From an uncultured Fretibacterium sp. (GTDB lineage: Bacteria > Synergistota > Synergistia > Synergistales > Aminobacteriaceae), in assembly GCA_946186205.1 (NCBI GenBank), contig CAMHMH010000001.1, positions 764,968 through 828,967 on the forward strand: DNA of 64,000 nucleotides, written 5' to 3'. The position numbers were made by a program, and so were the translations under genes. Position 1 is the first letter of the stretch. Every line of letters starts with the position of its first letter. Positions 16,905-28,052 of this stretch are shown piece after piece. The notes under the pieces were generated by a model, which did no database searches, was not told the DNA's origin, and was given only the letters and a program-made list of their open reading frames with translations.

Positions 16905-17851
16905 TTACTGTCGGAGCTTTTGACGGTTTCCACAAAGGACACGCGGAACTGCTCCGAGTTTGCCGGGAGAATGCTGACGGTGATAATTGGGGAGTCGTTA
17001 CGTTTGACCCGCACCCCTCGGAGTTTCTTGGGATTCATCATTCACTCTTCACGCTTGAGGAAAAAGAGTTCATTCGCCGCGTGCTTAATATCCCTAACAT
17101 GTTTGTGCTGAAATTTGACGCTGAATTGATGAGGATGACTCCCGAAAATTTCTGGCGGTCATTGCGCGAGCGTCTCAATGTTGACGGTCTTGTTATGGGA
17201 AGTGATTTCAGGTTCGGACATGGCCGGGCGGGAAATGCTGAGTCCCTTCGTGATATGGCGGTTGCTGACGGAGTGAAGCGCGTGAAAATTGTTCCTCTTC
17301 TCGACAAGAAAGAATACTCAAGCTCAACGATACGCGAAAATGTTTCAGCGGGAAAAATTCATGAGGCCGGGAAATTTTTGGGTTATCCGTTCTTCATGAT
17401 CAGCAGAATAATTCACGGCAATGAACGCGGAAGAACGATTCATTTTCCGACAGCAAATCTTGATGTCAGCGGGCGAGTCATTCCTGCTTACGGCGTTTAT
17501 TCGTCAGCGGTTCTCGTCAATGGCTCGTGGCACTGCGGAGCGTTATCCATCGGGAACAATCCGACATTCGGCGACATTCACGAAACAAGAGCGGAGATTC
17601 ATATTCTTGACTTTCACGGAGATGTTTACGGCGAAAAATTGCTGACGCTGATTCTGAATCGCGTGCGTGATATTCATACGTTCGCAGACAAAGAAGCACT
17701 GATGACTCAAATCGGCCATGACATAAACGAATGCCGGAAAATTTACAGGGAGGTGATGAACGAACAAGACACAATGAAATTTTCACAATGCGCAAAAGAG
17801 ATTTACAGCTTACACGATAACTTTACACCTAACATAATAAACTTGAGATAG
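16898..17851 (+). CDS. ribF: Bifunctional riboflavin kinase/FAD synthetase
   Basis: Converts riboflavin to FMN and FAD in the cytosol. 317 residues: N-terminal nucleotidyltransferase (GAFDGFHKGHAELL, SDFRFGHGRAGN, YSSSTIRENVSAG) and C-terminal riboflavin kinase domain (NERGRTIHFPTANL, YGVYSSAVLVNG). The C-terminal ~30 residues past the kinase core are unusual tail sequence (SQCAKEIYSLHDNFTP). Start ATG lies inside the end of truB. Confidence 0.95.
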   Translation: MLITVGAFDGFHKGHAELLRVCRENADGDNWGVVTFDPHPSEFLGIHHSLFTLEEKEFIRRVLNIPNMFVLKFDAELMRMTPENFWRSLRERLNVDGLVMGSDFRFGHGRAGNAESLRDMAVADGVKRVKIVPLLDKKEYSSSTIRENVSAGKIHEAGKFLGYPFFMISRIIHGNERGRTIHFPTANLDVSGRVIPAYGVYSSAVLVNGSWHCGALSIGNNPTFGDIHETRAEIHILDFHGDVYGEKLLTLILNRVRDIHTFADKEALMTQIGHDINECRKIYREVMNEQDTMKFSQCAKEIYSLHDNFTPNIINLR

Positions 17852-17864
17852 AGACGGAAAAATA

Positions 17865-18635
17865 ATGCTGATAGATTCACATTGTCATATAAATTCTGAA
17901 GAGTTGCGGCTTGATGCAAGAGCCGTGATTACGCGCGCAAGGGACGCAGGAGTTCACAAAATGCTCATAGTCGGCTGCGATTACGAGGACTCATGCGAGG
18001 CGGCAGCAATGGCTGAGGATTTCTCGCACTTCGGGCTTTATGCGTCAATAGGGATTCACCCTCACGAGTCGAAACGTTATGAGGAAATCCCCCCGGCATT
18101 CACGAAAATTGCGGGCAACAAAAGAGTCGTTGCTGTCGGTGAAATTGGACTCGATTATCATTATGATCATTCACCAAGAGACACGCAGAAGAAAATGTTT
18201 GAGCTTCAGTTGCGGTTCGCGGAGGAAGTCAATTTGCCCGTAACGCTTCATATACGCGACGCAATGGACGACGCTATGGAGATATTGACAGTTCATCGCG
18301 GACTCAAAATGCTGTTTCACTGTTACAGCGGAGGACTCGAATACCTTAACGAGGTTCTTGGCATGGGCGGCATGTGCGGGTTCGGCGGTGCTGTTACGTG
18401 GGACAATAAATCATCTGAGAATCTCCGGGAAGTCGCAAGAGTTATCCCGCTCGAAAATATTTTGTGTGAGACTGACTCGCCATACATGACTCCAAGTCCT
18501 TTGCGTGGCCGGCGGAATGAGCCTGCTTATGTCCGATATGTCTATAACACGATCGCAGATGAACGAGATATGAGCCTCGCAGATTTTTCACGTGCTGTTG
18601 AGGATAACGCAAAGAGATTCTTCGGGTGGGAATAA
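17865..18635 (+). CDS. tatD: TatD-family metal-dependent deoxyribonuclease
   Basis: 256-residue amidohydrolase-fold nuclease. Metal ligands are visible: SHCHINSE (H-x-H near the N-terminus), the glutamate in VAVGEIGLDYHYDHSP, LHIRDA, FHCYSGG and CETDSPYMTP. TatD/YcfH proteins are Mg-dependent 3'-5' exonucleases or D-aminoacyl-tRNA-deacylase-like quality-control enzymes; the exact substrate is open. It ends directly against tgt. Confidence 0.93.
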   Translation: MLIDSHCHINSEELRLDARAVITRARDAGVHKMLIVGCDYEDSCEAAAMAEDFSHFGLYASIGIHPHESKRYEEIPPAFTKIAGNKRVVAVGEIGLDYHYDHSPRDTQKKMFELQLRFAEEVNLPVTLHIRDAMDDAMEILTVHRGLKMLFHCYSGGLEYLNEVLGMGGMCGFGGAVTWDNKSSENLREVARVIPLENILCETDSPYMTPSPLRGRRNEPAYVRYVYNTIADERDMSLADFSRAVEDNAKRFFGWE

Positions 18636-20715
<2,080 letters not shown>

Positions 20716-20764
20716 CATTCATATATAATAACGGTTAATAATAATTCAGAAGGAGTGAAAATAA

Positions 20765-22600
20765 ATGAGCTGGATAATTCTTGCACTGACTCTCGGCGCG
20801 TCAATCACATCAATAATACACGGAGTATTTATGCTTTTCGGGTCATTGTCTGTCAGCAGCGGCGCAGTTTTCGGAATACCAAATACACTTCTCGCGAGCC
20901 TCCCGATAATCTCAGCGGCAATCGCATTAATCGGAGGAGTTATAGCCTTCAACCAAAGCAAATGGGGCGCATTATTCCTCTTCATCGCAATGGGATTGTG
21001 CGTTCCTGCCCGGGACACATGGCTTTACGGAGGACTGTATTTCTTTGCGGGGCTTTTCTGTTTCTTCCTGAAGTCAAAGAAGAATGATGACGCTTATTAT
21101 GATTATGATGATGAGAATCTGACGGCTGATGAAGACTCTGCTGACCAGGATTTTTATTACGAGCCTGTAATCCCTCAGCCTATACTGAACAACGACACGC
21201 CCGGGGAAGAGCTGCCTCCCGAAAATGAAGACCCCTTAAGCAGTAATGTTTCAGTGAATGAGGCATTGCAGCTTAACGCCGAGACTCCTAAAATCAGGGC
21301 GCACAGAATGACTAAATCATGTCCCGAATGCGGAGCTATTGTCTCACGCGAGAGCCGTTTTTGTCCCACATGCGGCGCGAAACTTTCGGTGATACTGAAT
21401 CAGGACGGGGACTTCAAGATTTCGGGGCGCGATGATGATATTGACATAGGCAAACTGAATGACCAGCTTTTGACTCCTATGAGCAGTGATGATATTAATG
21501 ATGTTCAGGAACAACTGCCCGGTGAAACTCAGAGTGAAGATACTCAGGAGGACACCGGGATGTTGAATATTGATACGAATGATGGTGATGATATGGCTAA
21601 TGCACAGTCAGCAAATTACAGGTTAGTCAGGCCGGGAAGAGCAGCGGCGGCAGACAGCACTGCACAGCGGGCAAGCAGCAGGCGCACTCCTTCAGGCAGT
21701 GAAGCGGCATCAAGCTACAAGGAATTTTCACGAGTCGCAATCAAAGGAAAGAAACGGAGCCGTTCATTTGGACGCAGGGTCGTTAGTGCTCTGGTTCTCA
21801 TTGCAGCAGTTGGAGGAGCATTATACTTCCTCTTGGGACTCAGGAAACTTCCGCCCGGTGAGCTTCCTCCTATACCGGGCACTGAGACAGTCATCGAGGC
21901 CGAAAAGCAGCTGCCTATAGTCCCTGATCCTGCAGTGCAGGAAAAGCCCAAGCAGATTAGTACCTCAGAGCCGACAGCAATAGCAGTAGCAGAAAACTTG
22001 CTGCCCAATTTCACGCCTGAAAGAGAACCGCGGAACGGAATAATCACAGGAAGCAGCGTAAATGTCAGAGCTGACCACACAACAAGCTCTTCAAGAGTCA
22101 CGCGCCTCAACGTGAACAGCAAAGTAAACATTCTCGGAACATTCAACGTAACGTCAGGGAAATTTTCAGGCATATGGTACAACATAAGGACGGGAAATCA
22201 TGAAGGCTGGGTATACGGCAAGTATGTTCGTCCAGTAGGCTCCGGGCTTCCTTCAGGGTATTCAAACGCGCTCCTGAAGTCTTTCGGAGGAAACAAGGCG
22301 CAATTGATCGAGGCTCTCGGAAATCCTACAAGGAGTACCGGGTCAAGTGCTGAATGGCCGGGACTCACTGCGACTCTTAAAGGCGATGACGTTACGAAGA
22401 TCCGAATCACATCGAACAGCCGCGAATTGCAGAACGGACTCAAACCCGGAATGAGTGAGACAGCATTGCTTCAGATTATGGGCTACCCTTCAAGCCAAAA
22501 CGGAAGGAACATGAACTACAACGAGGGCGGCAAAACAGGACTCACAGTTCAGCTCGACAAGAACAACGCAATAACATCAATCACAGTCAACGAGATATAA
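20765..22600 (+). CDS. Membrane protein with zinc ribbon, SH3b and BamE-like C-terminal region
   Basis: 611 residues, modular. Residues 1-105: four hydrophobic segments. ~105-175: acidic, D/E/Y-rich linker. ~180-210: double CxxC zinc ribbon (CPECGAIVSRESRFCPTCGAKL region). ~210-330: polar, low-complexity. ~340-360: a further membrane helix (SALVLIAAVGGALYFLLGL). ~420-490: bacterial SH3 domain (GSSVNVRADHTTSSSRVTRL ... GWVYGKYV). ~500-611: repeats containing ALGNPTRSTG and LLQIMGYPSSQNG, similar to the SmpA/OmlA fold of BamE. It may anchor in the inner membrane and sense or bind cell wall; function unknown. AGAAGGAG lies 8 bases before ATG. Confidence 0.7.
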   Translation: MSWIILALTLGASITSIIHGVFMLFGSLSVSSGAVFGIPNTLLASLPIISAAIALIGGVIAFNQSKWGALFLFIAMGLCVPARDTWLYGGLYFFAGLFCFFLKSKKNDDAYYDYDDENLTADEDSADQDFYYEPVIPQPILNNDTPGEELPPENEDPLSSNVSVNEALQLNAETPKIRAHRMTKSCPECGAIVSRESRFCPTCGAKLSVILNQDGDFKISGRDDDIDIGKLNDQLLTPMSSDDINDVQEQLPGETQSEDTQEDTGMLNIDTNDGDDMANAQSANYRLVRPGRAAAADSTAQRASSRRTPSGSEAASSYKEFSRVAIKGKKRSRSFGRRVVSALVLIAAVGGALYFLLGLRKLPPGELPPIPGTETVIEAEKQLPIVPDPAVQEKPKQISTSEPTAIAVAENLLPNFTPEREPRNGIITGSSVNVRADHTTSSSRVTRLNVNSKVNILGTFNVTSGKFSGIWYNIRTGNHEGWVYGKYVRPVGSGLPSGYSNALLKSFGGNKAQLIEALGNPTRSTGSSAEWPGLTATLKGDDVTKIRITSNSRELQNGLKPGMSETALLQIMGYPSSQNGRNMNYNEGGKTGLTVQLDKNNAITSITVNEI

Positions 22601-22639
22601 GCCCACACTCACAGCACAAAATTACACGCAGAGAAAAGA

Positions 22640-22672
22640 ATGTCCCCTTGTTAAGGCAGGGGGATATTTTTA
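22640..22672. terminator. Bidirectional terminator between the 20.8 kb and MATE genes
   Basis: GTCCCCTTG-TTAAGG-CAGGGGGAT followed by ATTTTTAT on the plus strand, with A residues on the other side. It separates two convergent genes and overlaps the last codons of the MATE gene. Confidence 0.6.
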
Positions 22673-24024
22673 TCGCCGTCCATCTCACGCAATGCGCTGT
22701 ACGCAAACGGAACCGCAAGAAGGAATGTCAGTCCGTCAGCGGCAGGCTGCGCGGCAATTATCCCGGCCAGACCGAATAACTTGTGCCCGACATATAACGC
22801 AAGTGCCAGCATGAATCCCTGTCGTGAAGCAGCAAGAAGACTCGCACGTATTGTCCTTCTTGTGTTCTGCAAAAACATATTGCTGATTGTTACGAAGCTC
22901 ACTGTCGAATACACGAGGCATTCATAACGCAGAGCCTGAGACCCTAACGCGATAAGCTCCGAATCATCAGGACGGAACAAAGCTATTATCTTCTCCGCAA
23001 ACGCATAGCCCGCAATGCTCAGAGCCGCGCAATATACCGCCGTTATCCCCGCGCTGAACCAGAAAGCACGCTTCACACGGTCAAATTTCCCCGCCCCGTA
23101 ATTGAACCCGCACACAGGCTGAAACCCCTGCCCGAACCCTAACACGATTGACGTTGCGAACATGCACACACGGAACACTATCGACAGCGCAGCAATTGCC
23201 GTATCACCGTAGAACCCCGCAAGCTGATTCATATATGCCATTGAGACACTAGCGAGTCCCTGACGGCCTAACGAGGGAAGCCCGCCCGCTGTGATTTCCT
23301 TGTAGTGCGAAAATTCCGGCCTGAAGTTGCGAATGCTCAGCTTGATTCCGTCTCTCCTCCCTGAAAGCCTGAACAATAATATGAAGCTCACAATCTGGGA
23401 AATCATTGTTGCGAATGACGCGCCGGCGACTCCCATATCAAGCGCGAATATAAATACAGGGTCAAGAATTATATTCAGGATTGCTCCCGATGTTATTCCG
23501 AGCATTGAGACAAAAGCGTTGCCCTGAAAACGCATCTGGTTGTTCATCACAAACGAACACATTATGAACGGAGTCCCTATCAATATGTACCTGAAGTATT
23601 CCCGCGCATATGGCAGTATCGTTTCTGTTGAGCCCAAAAGGATTAATATATCGTCCATAAACATGAAGCCTATCACCGCAATCATTATCCCCGTGAACAA
23701 TGCCGTGAAAAATCCTGTTGACGCAATCATCACAGCACCTTCACGATTCCTTGCGCCCAATGCACGCGAGATATAGTTCGCGCTTCCCTGCCCGAAGAAA
23801 AACGCGACAGCCTGAATGAATGCCATGTACGAGAACACAACGCCCACAGCAGCCGGGGACTGAACATCGATTCCCGCGACGTAAAATGTATCGGCCATGT
23901 TGTAAACCGCGCTGATCATCATCGTGATTATTGACGGTACTGCGAGCTTAAGCACTAATTTGCTGACGGGGTGAGTCGTCATCATGATAAATTTTCTGTC
24001 CTGTGAAAAATTTGCGCTGCTCAT
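22651..24024 (-). CDS. MATE-family efflux transporter
   Basis: About 457 residues with 12 predicted membrane helices. The first half contains PSIITMMISAVYNMADTFYV and FGQGSANYISRALGARN; the second half contains GFGQGFQPVCGFNYGAG. These are typical of NorM/DinF-like MATE exporters that use sodium or proton gradients to expel drugs or metabolites. The start at 24024 has AGGAGG 8 bases upstream; the frame is open 16 codons further up. A second MATE gene of a related type lies at 31-32 kb. Confidence 0.92.
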   Translation of the reverse strand: MSSANFSQDRKFIMMTTHPVSKLVLKLAVPSIITMMISAVYNMADTFYVAGIDVQSPAAVGVVFSYMAFIQAVAFFFGQGSANYISRALGARNREGAVMIASTGFFTALFTGIMIAVIGFMFMDDILILLGSTETILPYAREYFRYILIGTPFIMCSFVMNNQMRFQGNAFVSMLGITSGAILNIILDPVFIFALDMGVAGASFATMISQIVSFILLFRLSGRRDGIKLSIRNFRPEFSHYKEITAGGLPSLGRQGLASVSMAYMNQLAGFYGDTAIAALSIVFRVCMFATSIVLGFGQGFQPVCGFNYGAGKFDRVKRAFWFSAGITAVYCAALSIAGYAFAEKIIALFRPDDSELIALGSQALRYECLVYSTVSFVTISNMFLQNTRRTIRASLLAASRQGFMLALALYVGHKLFGLAGIIAAQPAADGLTFLLAVPFAYSALREMDGDKNIPLP

Positions 24025-24090
24025 TGTGAATCCTCCTGACAAAGTCTCATGATATACTAGCAAAAATCCCATGAAAGGCGTTTATACGCT

Positions 24091-25413
24091 ATGAGAAAAC
24101 ATAAAAATTTTATCAGAATCATTCTTGCGTTCTTTCAGTCAGCACTTGATGCATTAATATATTTTCTGAGCTTCTCACTTGCTCTTTCATTCTGGCACGG
24201 AGGGAAAATATATCAGTCATTAAACTTTGAAGCTCAAATTTTTTTTGCCGGTACGATTCTCGCGGTCTTCTGTTTCAACTCGCTGTATAAATTCAAGACG
24301 TGGCTTCTTTGGGACGAAATGAAAGCCGTTATTGAGTCCTCGTTTCTTGTGCTGCTCGTAACAGTCTTGTATCTTTATTCGCAGAGATCAGAATTATCAC
24401 GTTTCGTTACGCTCGCAAGCATAATGATATTTGTTCCTTTGTGCGTAACAGGAAGGTATATATTCAGGCGGCTAATGTTCGCGCTTGGTGTTCTTTCGAC
24501 GGACATAATAATACTCGGAGCAGGCAGAACGGGAAAAATATTTGCGGAAAAAATTATTGATCATCCTTTCACGCTCGGAAAAATTTCGGGCTTCCTTGAC
24601 GATGACGAGTCAAAGATAGGAACGACGGTTGCGGGCTTCAAGGTCCGGGGGAAACTTGATGACTTTGAGACTCTTTGCGAGCATGAAAACATTGACGAAG
24701 CGGCTGTGGCAATCTCGAAAGCGTCGCGTAAATTCATTGCGCACATACTCGACCTTGTGGAGTTCAGCGTGAGGCAGGTGCACTATATCCCTGACATGTA
24801 TATGCTCACGACGTTTTCATCTGAGGTGAGAGATGTTGACGGAATACCGGTGATCTCTGCTTCATACGGCCTTGCGAATCCGATCAACCGCGCTGTGAAG
24901 TCCTTTGCTGATTACTCGGTGGGAACAATTGCGCTCGTGATATTGTCGCCGTTAATGCTGTGGGCTGTCTGCAAAGTCAAAATGAAACACGGCGGAAGCA
25001 TTCTCTCGTCTCAGGAACGCGCCGGGCTTCACGGGAACAAATTCATGATGTACAAGTTCACAAGCTCAAGTGGTGCCGGGACTGACACGAGACTCAGACG
25101 GTCATACATTGACGAGCTTCCGCAGCTGTTCAACGTTATGAGGGGTGAGATGAGTCTTGTAGGGCCGAAAGCGATTCCCGCAAGTGATGTGTATCATGTT
25201 TACGGTGAAGAGGCCGCCGGGGAAATAGCAGCCGTTAAGCCGGGCATTACGGGATTCTGGCAGATAAGCAGGGACAAAGACGCTGACAGGAAGATACGCG
25301 CTGAAATGGATCTGTACTATATACGCAACTGGTCATTATGGCTTGACGCTGTAATAATCATGAAGACATCTCTTGAGCTTACGTTGTTCCGATTCTTTAA
25401 GCAGCAGAAATAA
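24091..25413 (+). CDS. Polyprenyl-phosphate sugar-1-phosphate transferase (bacterial sugar transferase)
   Basis: 440 residues. Four to five N-terminal membrane helices, a CoA-binding-like Rossmann segment (IIILGAGRTGKIFAEKI, residues ~135-230), then a membrane re-entrant helix and the bacterial sugar transferase catalytic domain (SQERAGLHGNKFMMYKF, RRSYIDELPQLFNVMRGEMS, LVGPKAIP, VKPGITGFWQI). Such WbaP/WcaJ-type enzymes start exopolysaccharide or O-antigen synthesis by moving a sugar-1-phosphate to undecaprenyl phosphate. The catalytic core looks slightly shortened (about 30 residues between the KF motif and DELPQ are missing compared with typical members), so activity should be tested. Confidence 0.88.
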   Translation: MRKHKNFIRIILAFFQSALDALIYFLSFSLALSFWHGGKIYQSLNFEAQIFFAGTILAVFCFNSLYKFKTWLLWDEMKAVIESSFLVLLVTVLYLYSQRSELSRFVTLASIMIFVPLCVTGRYIFRRLMFALGVLSTDIIILGAGRTGKIFAEKIIDHPFTLGKISGFLDDDESKIGTTVAGFKVRGKLDDFETLCEHENIDEAAVAISKASRKFIAHILDLVEFSVRQVHYIPDMYMLTTFSSEVRDVDGIPVISASYGLANPINRAVKSFADYSVGTIALVILSPLMLWAVCKVKMKHGGSILSSQERAGLHGNKFMMYKFTSSSGAGTDTRLRRSYIDELPQLFNVMRGEMSLVGPKAIPASDVYHVYGEEAAGEIAAVKPGITGFWQISRDKDADRKIRAEMDLYYIRNWSLWLDAVIIMKTSLELTLFRFFKQQK

Positions 25414-25443
25414 AAAAAAGCCCCCGGATTTTCACGGAGGCCG
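25411..25443 (-). terminator. Terminator of the 25.5 kb repeat-protein gene
   Basis: On the minus strand CCTCCG-TGAAAATC-CGGGGG (one G-U pair) is followed by CTTTTTTTT. It ends transcription of the minus-strand gene and also lies at the stop of the convergent sugar transferase gene. Confidence 0.65.
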
Positions 25444-25456
25444 TATCATGAATCAC

Positions 25457-25906
25457 TTAGTCTTTTGAACCCGCCATAGCATCGCCTATGTTCTTGAGTC
25501 CGTGCCCTGTTGCTTTTGCCGTATGACCTACTGCATTAACGGTGTGAGTTCCTGCGTCCCATAATGTTTTTCCTGTTGTTGAAAGCGCGTCGCCTGCACC
25601 TTTTCCGACTCTCTTTGTTGCTTCTGTCGCTCCGTCTACTACAGTTCCTATCATGCCTTTGCCGACTGTATTCGCAACCTCGTTGAAAGCCTCGCCAAGA
25701 TTGCCTTCAGCCGTTGCCTTAATTGCGCGCCCCGCACCTTCTACGGTATTCACAGCAACTTTTGCCGTTGTCGTGATTGCTGTGCCTGCAACATCAAGAG
25801 CTGTCCCTGCTACAGTGCCTACAACATCTACAGTGCCTCCGATAACCGTACCGATCCCGCTTCCGATAGAACTCAGAGCATCACCGAGTGAATCAAAGAA
25901 TCCCAT
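25457..25906 (-). CDS. Gly/Val/Thr/Ala-rich heptad-like repeat protein, unknown function
   Basis: 149 residues from the ATG at 25906 (AAAGGAAG 10 bases upstream; frame open 12 codons further). There is no signal peptide. Nearly the whole protein is made of short degenerate repeats such as GTVAGTALDVAGTAI, GTVIGGTVDVVG and GTHTVNAVGHTAKATG, with charged residues between. A helical wheel would give a weakly amphipathic helix with a glycine/alanine face, so it could coat a membrane or oligomerise (phasin-, glycine-zipper- or LEA-like). I do not recognise a family. It has its own terminator. Confidence 0.55.
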   Translation of the reverse strand: MGFFDSLGDALSSIGSGIGTVIGGTVDVVGTVAGTALDVAGTAITTTAKVAVNTVEGAGRAIKATAEGNLGEAFNEVANTVGKGMIGTVVDGATEATKRVGKGAGDALSTTGKTLWDAGTHTVNAVGHTAKATGHGLKNIGDAMAGSKD

Positions 25907-25998
25907 TACGCTGACTTCCTTTCTTTGCGTCAAAATCAGCACTAATTATCATGAGCAAAAATTTTTATGTCCAGTGCGTTTGATTTTCATTGAGGCAT

Positions 25999-26033
25999 AA
26001 AAAAAACTCCCCCCGTTAATTTGGGAGGAGCCG
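25999..26033 (-). terminator. Terminator of the 26.1 kb exported-protein gene
   Basis: On the minus strand CTCCTCCC-AAATTAAC-GGGGGGAG is followed by TTTTTTTT: an eight-pair stem with one G-U and a long T run, 21 bases past the stop codon. Confidence 0.85.
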
Positions 26034-26054
26034 GGAAATTTCGTTAGCGTTAAG

Positions 26055-26633
26055 TTAGTTGCCTTTCTTTGCGCGTACGACTCTTTTTGCTGGAACTGTT
26101 GAAGATTTCTTTGCGGGAGCTTTCTTTGCGGGTGCTGCTTTTGGTGCTGATGTTGATACTGACCTTCCGAGAGCATATGAGGCTGCCTTTGCCGGAGTCT
26201 GTCCTGCAACTGCTGAGAGCTGGATAAACTTCTTCTTTGCTGTCTCTGAGCTGTCATCGTAAACAGTGCCGTAGATCTCATTGCCGAGCATGTCATAATG
26301 ACGTACGTATGTCTCTGCGAACTGCTTCCCGTCGGGCGTGTACTCATAGCCGTATTCAGTGAAGTAAAGGCTTCCGGCTTTCTCAGGCGAGAGTCCGAAC
26401 TTTGACATAAGAAGCTCGATCGTGTCATTCTTTATTGTTGTGTTCGTGTAGTATTTTCTTGTTACTGCAAAGGGAACGTCATTTGATGTCTTGCCGTAAT
26501 CGAGAATGTACCATGTCATTTTGTTCTTGTCCTGTCCGAGAGCCTTCTGCTTTGCGGCATCCCATGCAAAAGAGGGAGCTGACATTACCGCAACGAGTCC
26601 GATGATTAACGCGCATACTGCAAATTTCTTCAT
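26055..26633 (-). CDS. Exported protein with basic Lys/Ala/Pro-rich tail, unknown
   Basis: 192 residues. Signal peptide MKKFAVCALIIGLVAVMSAP with cleavage near AFA-WD at residue 23-24. The middle (25-145) is a globular domain with many Y, D and T residues (MTWYILDYGKTSNDVPFAV, YFTEYGYEYTPDGKQFAE, YDMLGNEIYGTVYDDSS). The last ~40 residues are Ala/Lys/Pro repeats (APAKKAPAKKSS), a histone H1-like tail that could bind anionic polymers such as LPS, cell wall or nucleic acid. No family recognised. Monocistronic, with its own terminator. Confidence 0.6.
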   Translation of the reverse strand: MKKFAVCALIIGLVAVMSAPSFAWDAAKQKALGQDKNKMTWYILDYGKTSNDVPFAVTRKYYTNTTIKNDTIELLMSKFGLSPEKAGSLYFTEYGYEYTPDGKQFAETYVRHYDMLGNEIYGTVYDDSSETAKKKFIQLSAVAGQTPAKAASYALGRSVSTSAPKAAPAKKAPAKKSSTVPAKRVVRAKKGN

Positions 26634-26769
26634 GTTTTAATGCACAGCCTTTCGTGTGAATTATTAGGCGTTATTGTAGCACAGAAAAAACTTTTTATGC
26701 TGTTACGGATTAAGTGTTGCGTGTAAAATTATCGCATTCAGAAAAATAACAGGAGGATGAAACTTTAAC

Positions 26770-27399
26770 ATGCGGAAAATTTTTTGTGCGTTGATTCTCG
26801 TGCTGTCATTTTGTTTTTCATGTTCAGCGGATGAAGGAGACATTAACATTTTGAGCCGGGACATAAAGCGCGACCCTTCCGGGAACATCATCGACATGAA
26901 GAGTCAGGACGGCCTTCGGGTAATTTATCTCGGAACGTTCCGCCCTGAAGAGAAAGAATTATCATCAGGGGATATTGCTGACGACTCTATATTCTCGGTC
27001 TTCATGGTGAAGTCTGACAAGGACACGCCGCTACAGCTTGATGTGAGGGACGGCTACGACACGCGGACGAACAAATTCGGCTGGAGGAACAACGGCCCTT
27101 GGGGATATATAGCTGACATTGACACGAACGGAAACCCACGCGACATTCTCGCAACGTTTTGGGTTCGCGTAACGTTCTGGCACAATCTCCCATTCAAGTA
27201 TGGAAAATTCCCGGTGATCGCGCGAATTGGATTCCTCATCAACGGCAACGAGCTTACGTACAGCAGGATACGCCCGAAATCTTGGGAGGAATGGAAGAAG
27301 ATTGAGCCGAAAATTATGGAGCTTGAAGAGAACGAAAAGGAATGTGATTTCGCTCTCGATGAATTAGAATCGTCAGCAAAAGGAGCGGATAACAAATGA
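26770..27399 (+). CDS. Exported protein, first of a tandem paralogous pair, unknown
   Basis: 209 residues. The signal peptide ends in a cysteine-containing stretch (LILVLSFCFSCSADEG), so it could be a lipoprotein, although the lipobox is not perfect. The mature part holds DGLRVIYLGTFRPEE, FSVFMVKSDKDTPLQLDVRD, GPWGYIADIDTNGNPRDI and IARIGFLINGNELTYSRIRP. The same blocks occur in the next gene. The AGGAGG ribosome site lies 11 bases before ATG. I do not recognise the family; Trp and Gly rich beta structure is likely. Confidence 0.6.
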   Translation: MRKIFCALILVLSFCFSCSADEGDINILSRDIKRDPSGNIIDMKSQDGLRVIYLGTFRPEEKELSSGDIADDSIFSVFMVKSDKDTPLQLDVRDGYDTRTNKFGWRNNGPWGYIADIDTNGNPRDILATFWVRVTFWHNLPFKYGKFPVIARIGFLINGNELTYSRIRPKSWEEWKKIEPKIMELEENEKECDFALDELESSAKGADNK

Positions 27400-28037
27400 A
27401 AAAATTTATAGCTGCGCTGATGATGTCGGTGATATTTCCTTCTGTATTATTTTCGAGCGAGGGACTCAGCGTTGACATAAAGGAGCCGGGAATCTCTGAG
27501 TACATAATACAGAGGGATATGGGAAACTCGATCGGCTTCAAGACGAATGACGGACTCACTGTGCTTTATCTTGGGACGTTCAGGGCAAAGCAGCCCGAAG
27601 CGATCCCGCAGTCGCCTGACGCGGAGCTGAAACCTGATGAGGGAGTCTTCAGCGTGTTTATGTTAAGGGCGGACAAAGATACGGCACTGAAACTTGATGT
27701 GCTTGACGGAGCTGACGCGCATACAAATACATTCAGCTACAGGAGCGGGGACTGGGGATATATTTCCGGCATTCTGACTAACGGAACGCCGCGCAATATT
27801 TCCGGGTGCTTCTGGACTCGCGTGACTCTCTGGCACGTTGTCCCGTTCAAATTCGGCGAGCGTCCATTGATAGCGCGTATAGGATTTGTGATTAACGGCT
27901 GCAGGATAAATATTAAGCGTATAAGGCCAGCTTTGTGGTCTGACTGGGTATATGTTGAGCGTGAGTATGCAGTTCCGCTTGAGGAGGACAGGAAGCGGAT
28001 TGAGTTTGAAGAGTTTGAAGTCATGCCGGAAAAATAA
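27396..28037 (+). CDS. Exported protein, second of a tandem paralogous pair, unknown
   Basis: 213 residues with signal peptide MKKFIAALMMSVIFPSVLFS. Its body repeats the blocks of the preceding gene in order: DGLTVLYLGTFRAKQ, FSVFMLRADKDTALKLDVLD, GDWGYISGILTNGTPRNI, FWTRVTLWHVVPFKFGERPL and IARIGFVINGCRINIKRIRP. It starts inside the stop of its neighbour (ATGA), so the two are co-translated and may form a heteromer in the periplasm or on the outer membrane. Function unknown. Confidence 0.6.
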   Translation: MKKFIAALMMSVIFPSVLFSSEGLSVDIKEPGISEYIIQRDMGNSIGFKTNDGLTVLYLGTFRAKQPEAIPQSPDAELKPDEGVFSVFMLRADKDTALKLDVLDGADAHTNTFSYRSGDWGYISGILTNGTPRNISGCFWTRVTLWHVVPFKFGERPLIARIGFVINGCRINIKRIRPALWSDWVYVEREYAVPLEEDRKRIEFEEFEVMPEK

Positions 28038-28052
28038 AGGGAGGGGATTGAA

